DNA from: Parapristionchus giblindavisi
Lineage: Eukaryota > Nematoda > Chromadorea > Rhabditida > Diplogasteridae
Direction: 5' to 3'
Assembly (NCBI GenBank): GCA_943737045.1
Contig: CALSFV010000408.1
Span: 62,001-126,000 of the forward strand
Length of the DNA: 64,000 nt
A program made the translations under genes and the position numbers. The notes beneath the pieces were generated by a model that had not been told where the DNA came from, made no database searches, and saw only the letters and a list, made by a program, of their open reading frames with translations. Positions 12,978-26,373 of this stretch are shown piece by piece; the first letter of the stretch is position 1; each line of letters begins with the position of its first letter.

Positions 12978-15900
12978 TTACTTGGCAGTGGTTGTAGCCT
13001 TTGCTTCGTCCAGACGAGCACGCTTCTTTGCAAGTGCAGCACCTGCAATTATATTAGATTGCATTATTAACAATAAAAAACAAACATTTAAAGGGAGTTG
13101 GAACCGCACGTACAATATATACAAATATTCAATAAAGGAATAAGATAATTCAGTTTTGTTCAATAAATCAAGTACATACCCTCTGTACGTGTCCTCTTAA
13201 GTCCCTTCTTGAGCTTCTGATAGATTCTCTGTTGCTTACGAGGAATCATCATCTCACGCATCTTGTTTGCTTCTCCCTGACACGATAAATGATATTCGGT
13301 AGAAAGAACAAAATGTATTGATATTCATTTACCGATGCAAGAACCGAAACAGGTAAGTCCTATACATCAATCATATGATATGAATGAGAAACAAGAAATC
13401 AGCAAGACATCACATTGCTATTACCGATAAATGAATAAATTGCATGGGCATTAAATATAATTTTTGAGTTATGAATTTTAATTAATAATAATTGTGCTAC
13501 GAGTAATTTTCCTAATAAACATAACATTTTCTAAGCATTTATAAAGACAATAATCAATTCATGTATCATACCTGTAGATTGATAATCCTCTGTTGATTGA
13601 CCTTATGCATCTGACCAGGAGTAACTGCCAGACCCTCTGCCTTCTTCTTCACAACCTTAATAAAACACTTGTGTCACAATTAATAATCGAGTACAGGGTT
13701 TCAAGTTGAAACGTTCAACCTATAGAAATATCTCATCAATAATATTAGATAGAAAAGAACAAAATCAAATGCGTATCACTAACCTTGACCTTCTTCTCCT
13801 TTGGCTCAACAACAGAATCCACAGTAATGTAGTGAGATGTGTCTAGAAAAATTGAAATTAATTTATAAACCAACACGCAGAAAACATCAAAACGAAATGC
13901 ATAAGTTGCCGAGATTTTTAAAACGGAAGGTGAAGACCATCATGAATAATACTATAAATGTTACTCACCCTTGCCCTGTGCACGGAGTTCCTCCAATCGT
14001 TCAACAGGAACGTAATCACCCGCACGTTCAGACTACAATCAAGAGAAATCAATTAATATTCTAAGTAATTATTTAATATATGTATAAATAGTATACATGG
14101 AATGGTGATAGATGAGGAGGAAGTGTAGCAGCTGGAGCATAGAGTGAAGCATTTAACTTACGACGAGCATTCAGACAATCATAGATAAATTGGGGTTGAA
14201 TGTAGATTCTGAAGGAGATCAATAGGATAAAATAGTTTTATTCTTTCAATATAATTTATTTTAATTCGAAATGAAAATTGAATATCGATATATATTTATA
14301 TATTTTTAACCAAGATATTTTCGTTCGCTAGCGAATTGTTCAACGGAATAAATAAAATGAACCTGCTCATATTCATCTCCTTCATTGGACGATCGACAAC
14401 TTGATGAGTTATTGATTGTGAATCCTCCTACAATTAAGTACAATCATACATATAATTTGTACTATGCATCGTTCATTCTAACATACTATCAATACAACAC
14501 TAGTCATATTGTGCCTAATTCAATATGAAGTCCATCAATTACGAAAAGAAAGGAATATAAATGAAAAATGTGAGGAATGTCTAACAGTGAATTTTATCCT
14601 TTCAGGTAATTTTTTGTGAACAGAATACAAAGGCTCGAATATCATGACAAGAAATAAAAATAAGAATGTACGAAGAATGTGTACCTTGATATCAACAGGT
14701 GCTCCATCCCAAGCAACCTTTCCTCCACATGAACGAATAAGGAATGCAAGAGATTCCTTTGGTGTTTCTCTATTCAACCAGAATGTACAACCAGAGAATA
14801 ATACTCTGTAAACATCATCAATTATTATGCTTTATCAAAAACACTAATCAATGCATTATCAGATTTAAAATATATGAAGCCTTAATCAATTTCATACATG
14901 GGCGCAGACATGGGGGTGCCCCCTGTAAAACTAAGACTTTTCGAAAATTTGTGGAATGCCCTCTGTTAAAAATGGTTTAGGTCAAATGAAATGTTTGAAA
15001 AAAGTGAAGGTCCCCTGTAAAATTAACCATTTTTCGTTCGGATGCCCCCTGTAAAGTCGAGCTCCAGGTACCCCGCCCATGTATGTGTGAAACATCTAAT
15101 CAACAAGTATAATCCAAAGAGATCAATCAAATAGTATAAATTACTTAAGAGTTTAAACATTGTAAATTATCTCACCTAAGAGCCTTCTTCTCATTCAACT
15201 TTCTCAATGTCTCTTCCTGTTCTTCTCCATCAAAGTTATCGAGTTCATCATCGAGATCAATCTGAAAATAAAACAAAGGATAAATATAATAAGGTGAATA
15301 CAAATATATGGTCAACACATTCTGACATCTATCAAATTTATTTGTTTCATTTATCATACATCATAAAGATGTTTCAACAAATGTCCCACATTGTACCGAC
15401 ATTCATTTTTGAAAATGATATATAAAAGATTGAAATGATCACCTCAACTCCAGGTCTCTTCATGAGTGGTTTAGCCAATGAGTATACTTTCTCCAATACT
15501 TCCTCATCAGGCTCACCATCTTCTGAAACAAACATAATTACAATGTTTCAATATAGATAGAAAGACTATATGAATGGTTAGAATTTAATAAGTATAAGAA
15601 TACATGGTCTGATGAATATTGATTCTGAATTCTGATGGAAGTTTCATAATGATAAATTAAAATAGAAATTAGTCATAGATAACAAATTGTAGAGTTACCT
15701 CCAGTGACAGTGACAGTCTGTTCTCCAGAAGCAATCTGTGGAGGATAAACAAGACCGATTGATTGATACAAACGGAAATTTACGAAGGACAACATGGCCA
15801 CGTAGAATTCGGCAAATGTAACGAGTACTCTGAAGTCGATCTCTGAATGAAGAACAGATTAGCCAAAACATCTACTCACACCATGTTCATGACTAACTAA

Positions 15901-17038
15901 ATTTTATCGAACGGATAATTAATGAAGTGAGCTGTTCGGATTAGAATGTGTTAATGAACTAACTGTCGACTTTAGGTAGTCCTCTATCATGAGCAACAAT
16001 CCAAGTGAGCTTCTCTCCCATAACTTCAGCTTGATAATAGATTCCCTTGATTGATACAAATGTATTCGTGACTGCTCGTGCCTCGATGACGTAATGCATG
16101 AACTCGGCAGTCAATCGTTGACATTCGTTGATCAGATTAGTCTAGAAATGACAAGTTAAATTAACATAGAGTAATAAATGTATTTAAGAATAATCTAATA
16201 AATGTATTTAGGAATACAATACTGAAATAATAAAGACTCACATCAAGTGTTTTAGTACGAGCAAATCTGGAGAAAATGAAGAGAAGGCAGAGTGCATCAT
16301 CCAAGTCACGAATAGCAGATTGGAAGGTTGGATAACGCTGGAATTGAGAGTATTGGACAAGAAGCAAATTAACTTAACATTAAATACTTCCTCATATTAG
16401 TATAAAAAAATATCGTGAACAAGTATGAACATATAACTACACACCGAAGAGCATATTATTATTAGTGGTTCCGATTCGCTTTGCAATAATATCATGGCGT
16501 TGACAAATTATTAGTATGGATACCTCTTTGACGATTCTATCGAGTTGATATTCCGGCTTATTCTCCATCAACTTCTTGAACTTATCCTGCTCGCGTTTTA
16601 CTTTTGCATGTTGGAGTTTCCTCAGGAAGACCTAACAATAATTGCATTTTTTCGTAGTTATTTGTTCGAATGATCTACCTTGTAGTCTCTGAACTTATTG
16701 ATGATTGGCTCTTGTGCGAGGTACTTGATGTCTTTGATGAAATAAAAGATCTTGTTCTCAGAACTTCCATTTTGCACCTGAACAATTTAAATAAAACTTA
16801 TATGATTCATAGATGAATTAAGAGTAATATTACCTTCTTCTTGTTGGTAGGTTCATGTGGGTAGACACCCTTCAGAATGCAGAGTCTACGGAAGTCATTG
16901 AGAGAAAGTTGCAATTTCTTCAAAGCCTTCTTACGGGAAATATAGTTTGTGGCAGCTCCCTGTTCACCCTTTAAAATTGAGTCACAATAACATACACAAT
17001 TAATTAATATATAATTATACCTTTTTCTTCAAATTCAT
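12978..17038 (-). CDS. lpd-7: Pescadillo homologue, ribosome biogenesis
   Basis: Seventeen exons on the minus strand, from the first (17021-17038) to the last (12978-13042); 536 residues. The order of motifs follows pescadillo: [20 protein letters not shown] near residue 10, [35 protein letters not shown] near 120, an N-terminal NIP-like domain including [11 protein letters not shown] and [15 protein letters not shown], an acidic linker ([16 protein letters not shown]), then a BRCT domain ([54 protein letters not shown]) and a basic C-terminal tail ([22 protein letters not shown]). In eukaryotes pescadillo acts in the PeBoW complex for 27S pre-rRNA processing and 60S assembly. The start gives MNLKKK directly before the conserved GEQGAATNY. 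Intron 9 carries a small transposon. In C. elegans the pescadillo gene and rpl-9 are, as I recall, also near neighbours. Confidence 0.95.
14893..15085. mobile_element. Small terminal-inverted-repeat element (MITE) in a pescadillo intron
   Basis: Identical 12-bp ends (CATACATGGGCG left, its complement right) bound about 193 bp with no ORF, lying wholly in the intron between exons 14685-14805 and 15176-15261. Internally a ccccctgtaaa motif recurs three times. The size, ends and intronic location fit a non-autonomous DNA transposon. The target duplication is unclear. Confidence 0.65.
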
Positions 17039-17360
17039 TTTGGAAACGCCAGAAGAAGTGAAGAAAACTCTCGTGAAACGACAGACCACAGTGGAAACGA
17101 GAAAATTTTGAATTGCCTGTGTCAGGGTAACTTCGCGTCAACATTAATAGCACGCGCTGATACTCAGTTGGACATTCAGTTAAAATTTTCCAAGTCCGGA
17201 TTTGTCTTGCTTTTTTATCTTCTTTTCGATGTGTTTTCGTTGATAAATTTATAATTTCTGTTGTGTTTGCTCGCCTAAAAATTACCTCCTTTTTTGATGT
17301 TGTGCCGCCATTGATTTCATTTTTTCGCTTTTTGCAAATTACTTTTTTTTGTAGGGTACC
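17039..17360. promoter_or_regulatory. Divergent promoter region of pescadillo and rpl-9
   Basis: The two start codons face away from each other across 322 bp, so both promoters must lie here unless they extend into introns. A T8-gtag acceptor ends at 17354, six bases before the rpl-9 ATG, and looks like a spliced-leader site. The long ORF on the minus strand here is antisense to rpl-9 exon 1 and is not a gene. Confidence 0.6.
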
Positions 17361-18149
17361 ATGAAGCAGATCGAATCCTTCGACACTGTGACCTTCCCCG
17401 ATGACGTTACCTTCACCGTCAAGAACCGTATCGTTCACGTGAAGGGACCCCGTGGATCCCTCAGAAGGGATTTCCGTCATCTCCATATGGAGATGGAGCG
17501 TGTAGGAAAGAACAAGCTCCGTGTTCGCAAGTGGTAGGTTGTTTTACTCTCATTAACTTGGCATAACGGCTCTCAAGTTAAGCTAAGCAATATTGGTATA
17601 CATAATTTATTGTCAGGTTCGGAAACCGCAAGGAGATCTCCGCTATCCGCACCGTCTGCTCTCACATTCAGAACCTTATCAAGGGAGTAACCAAGGGATA
17701 CCGCTACAAGATGCGTTCCGTATACGCCCATTTCCCCATCAACATCTCTCTCCAAGATGGTGGAAGAACCGTTGAGGTATGTTTATTTTCTAAATTTGCA
17801 TCATAATGTTCCGAATGTTGGATTGGTGGTTGTTGATATATCTGCATGAGAATTAGTCTTGGTATTCAGGTCCGTAACTTCCTCGGTGAGAAGATCATCC
17901 GCCGTGTTCCTCTCCCCGATGGTGTCACCGCTGTCATGTCTACCCTCCAGAAGGACGAGCTTATCGTCGATGGAAACGATATCCAGGCTGTCTCTCAGGT
18001 ATGAGTAATACAAACTGCTAAAGGTTTTTCATTAATTTTTTTAGGCCGCTGCTCGCATCCAGCAGTCCACCACTGTCAAGAACAAGGATATCAGAAAGTT
18101 CCTTGACGGTATCTACGTCTCTGAGAAGACCACTATCGTCCAGGAGTAA
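17361..18149 (+). CDS. rpl-9: 60S ribosomal protein L9 (uL6)
   Basis: Four exons: 17361-17533, 17617-17776, 17870-17998, 18045-18149; 188 residues, the usual eukaryotic L9 length. Diagnostic segments are [19 protein letters not shown] (residues about 20-40), [59 protein letters not shown] and [20 protein letters not shown]. It is a structural component of the large subunit near the sarcin-ricin/GTPase centre. Codon use is strikingly biased toward C-ending codons compared with neighbouring genes, as expected for a highly expressed ribosomal protein. Shares its upstream region with pescadillo, another 60S factor, which may allow coordinated expression; this is inference. Confidence 0.98.
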
Positions 18150-18284
18150 TTTTTGAATTACTTGTTGTTCTGTTATGTTTCTGAATGAAACGTTACATTA
18201 TCTTCATTGCTTGTTTCACACGGTCAACAGTTCCACACATTACTTTTCACCGTTGTACATACGGTTTAATCTATATGCCATCAG

Positions 18285-19205
18285 ATGGCTACATTTTTAC
18301 TGGTTAACGATACACTATCAAATGAAATGAAGATTAACAAAAATGAACTTAACTTGATTGACGTCGAGGTGAGATCAGCGCAGCCATAAGATTGTTCACA
18401 ATTTCTTGGCAGATTATGTTATTCTAGGAAATTTTTGATCCATGCTCTGATTCCCCTCTATTTGCTTTGCTCGGATCTCTCCATTTGAAACCACGAGTAG
18501 AAGAGAAGAGAGAACCATCGAAGGAATTCGTAGAGAGGACAAGAAAGCTCAGATTAGAGCAAGAGGAACTAAAGTGGAAGCAGGTATGGTAGACGTCAGT
18601 TGTTGACGATACATGGTTCATCCAGGATCATGTTGGTTCATATCCGACTAAAGATGGAGAGCTGGCATTCGGTCAGGAGATCCAAGCTGCTAATCGACAG
18701 CTTACCGTAGTTGTCAATATCATTCTCACTGTAGGAGCTGCTTTCGTATTCGGATTTGTCGGCCTACAGTAAGTATTTGTTGTAATGTCATTGTAAGCCA
18801 AATATTGACTGTCGATGATGCACTGCGTTTCAGTTTCAAATCTCATGAGGAATAGATAAGCTGGAATTATGGTTACTGTAGCCTCTGTATTTATTTCACT
18901 CTCATTCCCTAGTTGGGTGATTCTCTATGAATGTGAAAGATGAACTATTACTTTAGGTTGAAAGAAAGTATTACAAATGGGAAAGTTTTCGTTGTGTTCT
19001 TATTTTTAACTTGGTGGGAATAATTGTGTGAAAACCAAATTTCTTGAATTACAGTAATCCGTATTCTCTTGATTGATTATCCCTTTCTTTTAGATATTCT
19101 CATCCTAATGTGTCTCAAGAAGTTCGTCTAATCATTGGAATGATTATGGCTACAGTAGTCTTCTTCGCCGATACATATTTTCTTGTCAAGACCATTCATG
19201 ATTGA
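18285..19205 (+). CDS. TMEM199/Vma12-like V-ATPase assembly factor
   Basis: Four exons: 18285-18368, 18428-18583, 18626-18768, 19094-19205; 164 residues. The N-terminal half is soluble and charged (SPLFALLGSLHLKPR, EFVERTRKLRLEQEELKWK). It is followed by FGQEIQAANRQL and two closely spaced membrane spans (VVNIILTVGAAFVFGFVGL and LIIGMIMATVVFFADTYFLV). That arrangement, a cytosolic domain plus a C-terminal two-helix hairpin, is that of Vma12/TMEM199, an ER protein needed to assemble the Vo sector of the V-ATPase. The ATG sits directly after a tcag acceptor, so the mRNA is probably trans-spliced with almost no 5' UTR. The family call rests on architecture and a few conserved stretches, not on a catalytic motif. 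Confidence 0.75.
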
Positions 19206-19842
19206 CTCTTTCCATTGTAATTTATTGATTTTTCTGATTTGTATATGAAATATAATAAATTATTAATTCCTGTTTCTCAATGAGATATCATCAATATTAC
19301 ACTTCCTTCAAACCAGTTTTCTAGTGACGAGTATTCCTTTTTTGTCTATATTTAGTTCATGATTATTATCATTTCACGATTTTAATCTATAATAGATGAT
19401 TCTATTTTACCATCTGCCCATCAATGGTAGGTCTTTTGGGTTACTGTAGGTTATTTGGTTACTGTAGACCATCTCGGTAGAGATTAGTTCATCGGAACTG
19501 ACCATATCGTATCTCTTTATTCTCTCTCTCGCTCCTTTCCTATTGCAGCAGTCGCAAATGACCTCTTCACTATCTCTCCCTCTCCTTATTCCCCCCTCTC
19601 CCTCTCCCTCTCTCCCTCTCCCCCTCCCTCTCCCCTTTCCTCTCTCCCTCTCCCTCTTGTCATCTTCTTATCAACATCTCAGTAACCGCTCACTCTCACA
19701 AGGCAATTCCTTCTCTTGACTCTTATCGATTACCAACCTGTGCCGTTCAATTATTTGTTTGTTTTCTACCGTAATCTCCACATTATTGATCCGTTCACTT
19801 ACCGTAACCCTCAGGCTCTTCCGTCTCTGACCGTGGGAATAT
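19206..19842. promoter_or_regulatory. Intergenic region upstream of SREBP
   Basis: Contains the 3' end of the TMEM199-like gene, a CTCCC-rich pyrimidine tract at about 19571-19656, and an acceptor-like ccctcag ending at 19813, thirty bases before the SREBP start codon. No other gene is visible. Confidence 0.45.
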
Positions 19843-21179
19843 ATGGACTATTCACCGTACGCGGATCCCTCTGCGGATCCGTTCCGGTGTTTAGACTCCG
19901 ATTTGGATGGTACGGTATTGACTTATTAATGTATATGTATTAATTGATTATTGTATTGATTGGTTTACATATATTGATTGGTTACTGTAATTATTTATTG
20001 ATCTGAATGAACTCTTGATCTGCTTGGTTCTAGTGCGCTGTTTGATCGACTAGACTATTCTCTGTCTGTCTGTCACTCTCTCCATTCAGTACACTCTCTC
20101 ACTCTCTTCATCTACTGCCAACTCAGTGCATTGTTTCACACTGTCTATGAATTATCAGTGACTCTATCTATATCTCACAATCACAATCTCTCGATCAACA
20201 TCTCTTTGTCTATCAATCAATCAATAATCATCACCTCCCATAATCTAGAACTCTTTCTTATCTCTCTAATATAGTGTGAACTTCTGTGTGATTGTTGATT
20301 GGATGATCACTCCTAATAGAAAGACTATAAGAGATCTATGATAGTGTACTGAAACTGTGATGTATCTGTCATTGACATCCATCTCACTTCTTTCATTGAA
20401 ATCCAACTTTCTATCAATAACACCAGTATCATATCAAACCTTTTATGCAAGATCAACACTCAAGAATATGATAAGATTAACACGAAAAACAGACGATAAG
20501 TGAATAGAAAATGATAAAGAAAGAGGGGGAAGTGATCATACTTATCTATGTATTCGTCATATCAGAAAGATTTCATCGAAACCATGAATAGTTTTTGCTC
20601 TCTTTTGCAGAAATGTTGAATAGTCTACATGATCCAAATCTCAATGCTCATCAAGTTGAAGCAATGGATACATCATCATCATCTACATTATTATATTCTG
20701 CTGCTACTCCACCATCTGCTTATCTTCATCAGTAATATCCCATTTATTGATTGATATTGATTGATGAAACAATAATTGTAGATCAGTTGTGAATGGTCAT
20801 GGTACTAGTCCATCAACGTTTAGTGGCCATCCGGGAATCGATGCGAATCAATTCTATTACAAACAGGTATACGGTAGATCGATAATCCTACCGTAATCTC
20901 GCCTTCCATTCAGGAACACACTCCTCAACCGCAGACCATGCAACCATTGAGTATTCAACCAATTCATGATCCGTAAGATATTATTGATTAACATATGAGT
21001 TTATTGATTAATCTATATCAGCAGATATGCACTCAAGTTTTCACCACCGGATTTCGATCAAATGAATGGCGCAGGAATGGGTTCTCGATTACTACCTCAA
21101 CTCGGATCAGAAGAGGTAGTCAATCAATAATATGTCTGGGCTACGGTAGTGTTCCGTTCAGAAGTATTTCTCACCAAGG

Positions 21180-21210
<31 letters not shown>

Positions 21211-24200
21211 CAATAAGAGTATCTCGAATGGGCGGAGCTTCAGATGCAGATATTGCGACTCTTCTTACTCCTTTAGAACAAAAACTAGCAATGAATACAA
21301 AAGGAAATGTAATTGTGAAGAGAGAATCATCACCACCTCGAGCTACGAAAGAACAACTTCTTAAGTTACTTGTTAGTTATTCTAATCTATTAAGGCATGA
21401 TAATCATAATCGTTCAGGTGTCGCTTACTCCTGCTGAGGTTGAGAGATTAAGAGAAGGCGTCGAAGAGGCGCACTCCACACCCATGGGTACGGTAGCTAC
21501 ACCATCACCTGCACCACAATCGGTCGCTCCCCCAATGCTCCAATCACCGCATCAACATCAACACCACTCATCAGTGATAGCTGCAGTAGGGTGAGTTACA
21601 GTAACCGTAGACATTCCGTGTGAGACTCAATCATCATTTGAATTCAGTCGTGTTCGACCCTCTGCTGTGGCTACTCGAGTACCGAAGACAGAACTACCAC
21701 GATCATCATTCTCTGAAGTAGTCACAACTGAACGAAGAGATTCTGGAGGAGGAGAATCTGATCTCGACGACGATGATGAGGAAATTGGACATATCGTAAG
21801 AATGAAGCTCCATTTGAGCTCTTTTTTGGAGCTCTAATGGAGCTCGTGATGGAACTCCACTCAGTGTTTCCGTTTAGGGTGGAAGAAGATCATCAACGGG
21901 AGCTCCAAGAACAGAAAGAAGAACTGCACATAATTTGATTGAGAAGAAATATCGATGTTCTATTAATGATAGAATACTCGCATTGAAGAATATGCTCAGT
22001 GGTGGAGCTAAGGTAATTGATCTTTGATCTTTAAACACTTATCTTTGATATTTGAGATGAGCAAGTCTGCCACTCTACGTCGTGCCATTGAATACATTGA
22101 AGAACTTGAAAATAAGAACCGTGAACTATCGAATAGTCTCACTCAAATCTCATCAGTCTGTGCACAGAATGGAATAGATGTGAGATTACTTTGGTTACGG
22201 TAGATCATTCCATATTTATCGATTACCTCTTCAGACTTCCCAATATATTCGAGTTGATGCCTTATCTCATTCTCCCACAGGCTCTGCATCTTCACCTCAT
22301 ATGTCAAGTGGAGGTTCAAATCAGGTAATCAATAACTGGAGGATACTGTAGTCCATACAGTAATCATCTTGTAGACATCACCTGTACCTTCCTACGATCC
22401 AAAGAGAAAACGATCAAGAATGTCCATGGATCAGGTTTGTGATTACTGATCTTTGATCTCTACCGTAATCATTCAGGGACGTGTGTCCTTGTGTGCCATA
22501 ATGTTCGCTATTCTCGTATGGAATCCAATCGCTGCTCTAACTCCTTCTAGTTCATCTCATTCTACAGTTGGCGTCCCCAATCATATTCCAGCTAGAACAC
22601 TACAGTCTGTAAGTTGATGATTACTGTAGTATTAGATGATTATCGATTGATTCTAGATGGATGAAGCATTTGAACCATCATATTCCCCTGAATATGAGAA
22701 TTGGTGGCAAGATCGAGTCATTCGACCATGTTTCGTATGGTCGATGAATATATTCATTGTCATGTTAGTTTTTTTAAATATTTCCGATCCAATCTGAAAT
22801 GAATTGAGAAATTTTATATTATCATAAGTTTTTATTCCCTCTGAAACATAAATACAACGGGTGAAGGAAGATTTTATTATGTAAATTTAATTTTCAGATG
22901 TGTACTGACTCGTCTTCTAGTTTATGGAGAACCCGTACAAGATTTCAAATCGCGTACATGGGCATCGTTTCTCGCCACGAAGAAGCAGGTATATTGTAGA
23001 TATCCTAATATTGATTTGATGCAGCCATTTAAGGCTCAAGCTGCGTTTGATTCGGAAAACTGCAAAGAAGCTCATCGACAACTAGTGGAATGTCTTCAGG
23101 TATGATGCTTGATCATTATTAATTGATCTTTGATCTCTGATCTTTAGAATTTGATCTTTGATTTATGTTCTTTAGAATTTGATCTTTGATCTCTGATCTT
23201 TAGAATTTGATCTTTGATCTCTGATCTTTAGAATTTGATCTTTGATCTCTCCAGATTCTCGAACGTCCTCTTCCTTATTCGTTCTTCGATGAAGTAATGG
23301 CAGTCATTTGGCAGGTTTGAATCAATCAATAATCGATAATCATTACCGTAATCTAATTCCAGATTATTCGCCATCTCTTGAACGGAATGTGGATTGGTCG
23401 ATGGTTCGCGAGACGACGAAGGTATCTAAATCGATATTATCGTAATACAGTTTCTTTCTCAGGGACGAACGTAAGCCGGTTACGGTTGTTTGTAAGTCTC
23501 ATGCACACACTGCTATGATCTATCATCAACTGAATCAGGTTCGAGATCCGGAGAAAATCAATAAATCGATAATATGATATATTTAGCTTGATCTACTGGG
23601 AGTAGATGGTGATCTTTCTCCCACAACTCGTCTACGTGGATTGTATCTAGCTCTATCATCAGTAAATCTGGCAGAATCTGCAGGTACCGTAATCAATATC
23701 TACAGTAATCAGCCATTCGTTGAAGGAGCCTCAATCGATGGTCTTCCTCACGCAGCTCAAGCTCATATCCTCATGGCTGCTGCTATACGGTATCAATAAT
23801 CAATAACTCTAATCATAAACTAATCAATAATCAGTTGTCGTCTATCTCTTCCATCGTTCATTGCTCCAGTCATGTATTCTTATTTCCTTCGTAGAAGTCG
23901 TCGTCATATCAGAAAGGCTCCTCCTGGAAGTGTAAGTCATTCATTTAAGATGATCTTAAGACTAAGTCCATGATGTTTAGACTTCATCACTCAATTTCTT
24001 ATTCCATCCTCTCGCACGTAAATTCTGTTCTGATCCAATTCGTCTTCGATCTGCATTAGAGGATATCTCAACATCATATTTTGCCATTGTATCTCCTACT
24101 GGTGAGTTAATCAATCAATAACGGTATATTGTAATCTTCATCTCCCCTTCAGGACTAGCTATTGATCGATTGCGCGGTGCATTCAAAGTTCATCTGCTTC

Positions 24201-25709
24201 TACAATTATTGGAAACTTTAAGGGTTCCGAACCCAGCTGGATCTACGATGTATTCTACTCTAGATATTGTAGATGCCAGTCAGGTACGGTAGTCAGATAT
24301 ATTATTGATTGATCAATATTTATAAATGAGACCAATTGATATATTTGTGACAGTATTTACAAAATTTAAGTTAAAACTGCAAAAACAAACAAAACTGTAT
24401 AATAATTTACAATTGATCGTATTATGAGCAAATGAAACATATCACAGCAAAGGAAAATATATTTAAAAAATTATTCAGCTCCTTCTATCGATTAGTACAG
24501 CCGCTCCTTCTCCTGCATCAACAGGAACATTTGGTCTCGAAGAGTCATCAGGTACTATCGATTCACTACCGTATACTTCATATTATTAATTGATTCACAG
24601 TATCCGGAGATGCTGTATCTACATGGTGGGCACATGTGCTCACTTGCGGACTTCTATGGAGACAAGATAAGAATGATCAGGTATTGATCGATAAAAAGAT
24701 TTTATTGATTGATTTATTGATCATTTCAGGCCAAGTCTCACTACGCTATAGTTCGTCGTATTCCTAATGAGTTGATGACCAAGTACGGTAGATTATCATA
24801 AACTGACTTTGATTCCATATAAAATTGATAATTATAGTCCGCTCGCTATGGCTGTGGGATACGCTTTCTGTGGACGCAAACTCCGATCAGACGAAGCCAT
24901 CAAAACACATTATCCGGCTCTCGTACGGAATTACACCGAAAAGGTATACTGTAGAAGTATCGATTAATTGTATTGATTAAATCGATTTTAGGCCCTCTCC
25001 GCTCTTCGTGCCGTGCCTGTGCTGGGTGGAGGCACTGCGAATGTTACCGCTATTAGAGTTCAGGTTTGATCTTTGATCTCTATTCTTCGATCTTTGATCT
25101 TTGATCGATTCAGGAAGGAATGCGTCTTCTAACATTAGAATGGACAATGTGTTCATTACTTGCTGCATGGAGGAGCAAATTAGATAAGAATATACCATAT
25201 TGGAATCAGGTACATAATTTGTATGATCTATTCATGAATAATCTCTGATGTAGGAACTTCCATCAGATCTTCGTGATCTCTATCAAGAATCATATACAAT
25301 GATATGTATATCTGAAGGAAAGACAAAGACCAAAGATGATGATCTCTCATCATGTCAAGTATGTTATTGATTTATAGGTTGATTTATTATTTTATTGATT
25401 GATAATTTCAGTTAATGGCCTTTAACTTGACGACTCGTATGTTGGCCGGATCAAATGCAGTTCAAACCTATTCAGAGTTATTGAGATTACAGAGAAAAGT
25501 AAACGAGAAATACGCTGTGAGTTTAGACAATTTATTGATTTTCAATTTTTCATAACTAAAGTAATCAATAAATTAATTATTCATTTTAATAATAATATAA
25601 ATTTGAGCGTCTACCCTCAACTCGTGATGACACTGCACTCTCATATCATCTTCATGTTCTCACTAAACTCCATCTTGTAATGGGTGGTGTACGCTCCAAG
25701 AGAAATTGA
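19843..25709 (+). CDS. sbp-1: Sterol regulatory element-binding protein (SREBP)
   Basis: Thirty-three exons sum to 1087 residues with consistent phases. The first (19843-19909) encodes an acidic start ([21 protein letters not shown]) joined in phase to 20611-20731 ([12 protein letters not shown]), the expected N-terminal transactivation segment. A polyglutamine run is at 21180-21209. The bHLH-zip (about residues 331-385, exons 21878-22012 and 22057-22179) reads [20 protein letters not shown] then [18 protein letters not shown]. The Tyr after EKK replaces the Arg of other bHLH proteins and is the SREBP hallmark allowing SRE binding. Two membrane spans follow ([13 protein letters not shown] about 456-468; [16 protein letters not shown] about 531-546), separated by a loop containing RTLQS, a possible site-1-protease cleavage region. 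The rest is the C-terminal regulatory domain that binds SCAP, ending MGGVRSKRN. It should be an ER-held precursor whose released N-terminus controls lipid synthesis genes. Confidence 0.95.
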
Positions 25710-26373
25710 GTACTGTATTATCTATTCTGTTATTTGTCATATCTCGTTATACCCAGACTACTGTATCAAACCTCACCAATATAATAACTGCCCGTGATAA
25801 ACAATAATCATGTATACTGTTTCTACATCTTCATACAATAGATGAGCTCACTACAAAGTGATTGAGTTAAACAATGAAATGTCATCTCTTTATTTTATTA
25901 TTTACGAAAATATACATTAGCATCTTATATTTTGGAAGATCTTCTTGAGAGTATGTCATAGCGTGAGTTTGTTCGTTATCATGCATTGTAGGACTTGAGG
26001 GGTCCTCTCTCCCTCTCCCTCTCCCTCTCCCTCTCCCTCTCCCTCTCCCTCTCCCTCTCCCTCTCCCTCTCCCTCTCCCTCTCCCTCTCCCTCTCCCTCT
26101 CTCCCTCTCCCTCTCCCTCTCCCTCTCCCTCTCCCTCTCCCTCTCCCTCTCCCTCTCCCTCTCCCTCTCCCTCTCCCTCTCCCTCTCCCTCTCCCTCTCC
26201 CTCTCCCTCTCCCTCTCCCTCTCCCTCTCCCTCTCCCTCTCCATCTCAATCTAACAAGAATCTCTCTATATTACTTCTTCTTCTTCTAAAAGTGGGCGGA
26301 GTCTATCTACTCATCTTTTACTTCTCATCTTCTTCAATATTCTTCACACATCTTATGTTTCCTCATCATTATA
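25710..26373. other. Intergenic region between SREBP and the CUB gene
   Basis: Holds the SREBP 3' UTR, the CCCTCT array and a short pyrimidine-rich leader up to the CUB gene start. Long Ser-Pro-Leu or Arg-Glu-Gly ORFs on both strands are translations of the hexamer array. Confidence 0.5.
26009..26245. repeat. (CCCTCT)n hexamer microsatellite
   Basis: About 39 near-perfect copies of CCCTCT run for 237 bp, with one 2-base phase slip near 26099. It lies immediately upstream of the CUB gene start. The pyrimidine strand is the sense strand of both flanking genes. It is not the nematode telomere repeat. Confidence 0.95.

Noticed and set aside
17004..17486. 160-codon minus-strand ORF
   Set aside because: Overlaps the pescadillo start and is antisense to rpl-9 exon 1; no domain.
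26009..26245. Internal telomere-like array
   Set aside because: The unit is CCCTCT, not the nematode TTAGGC repeat.
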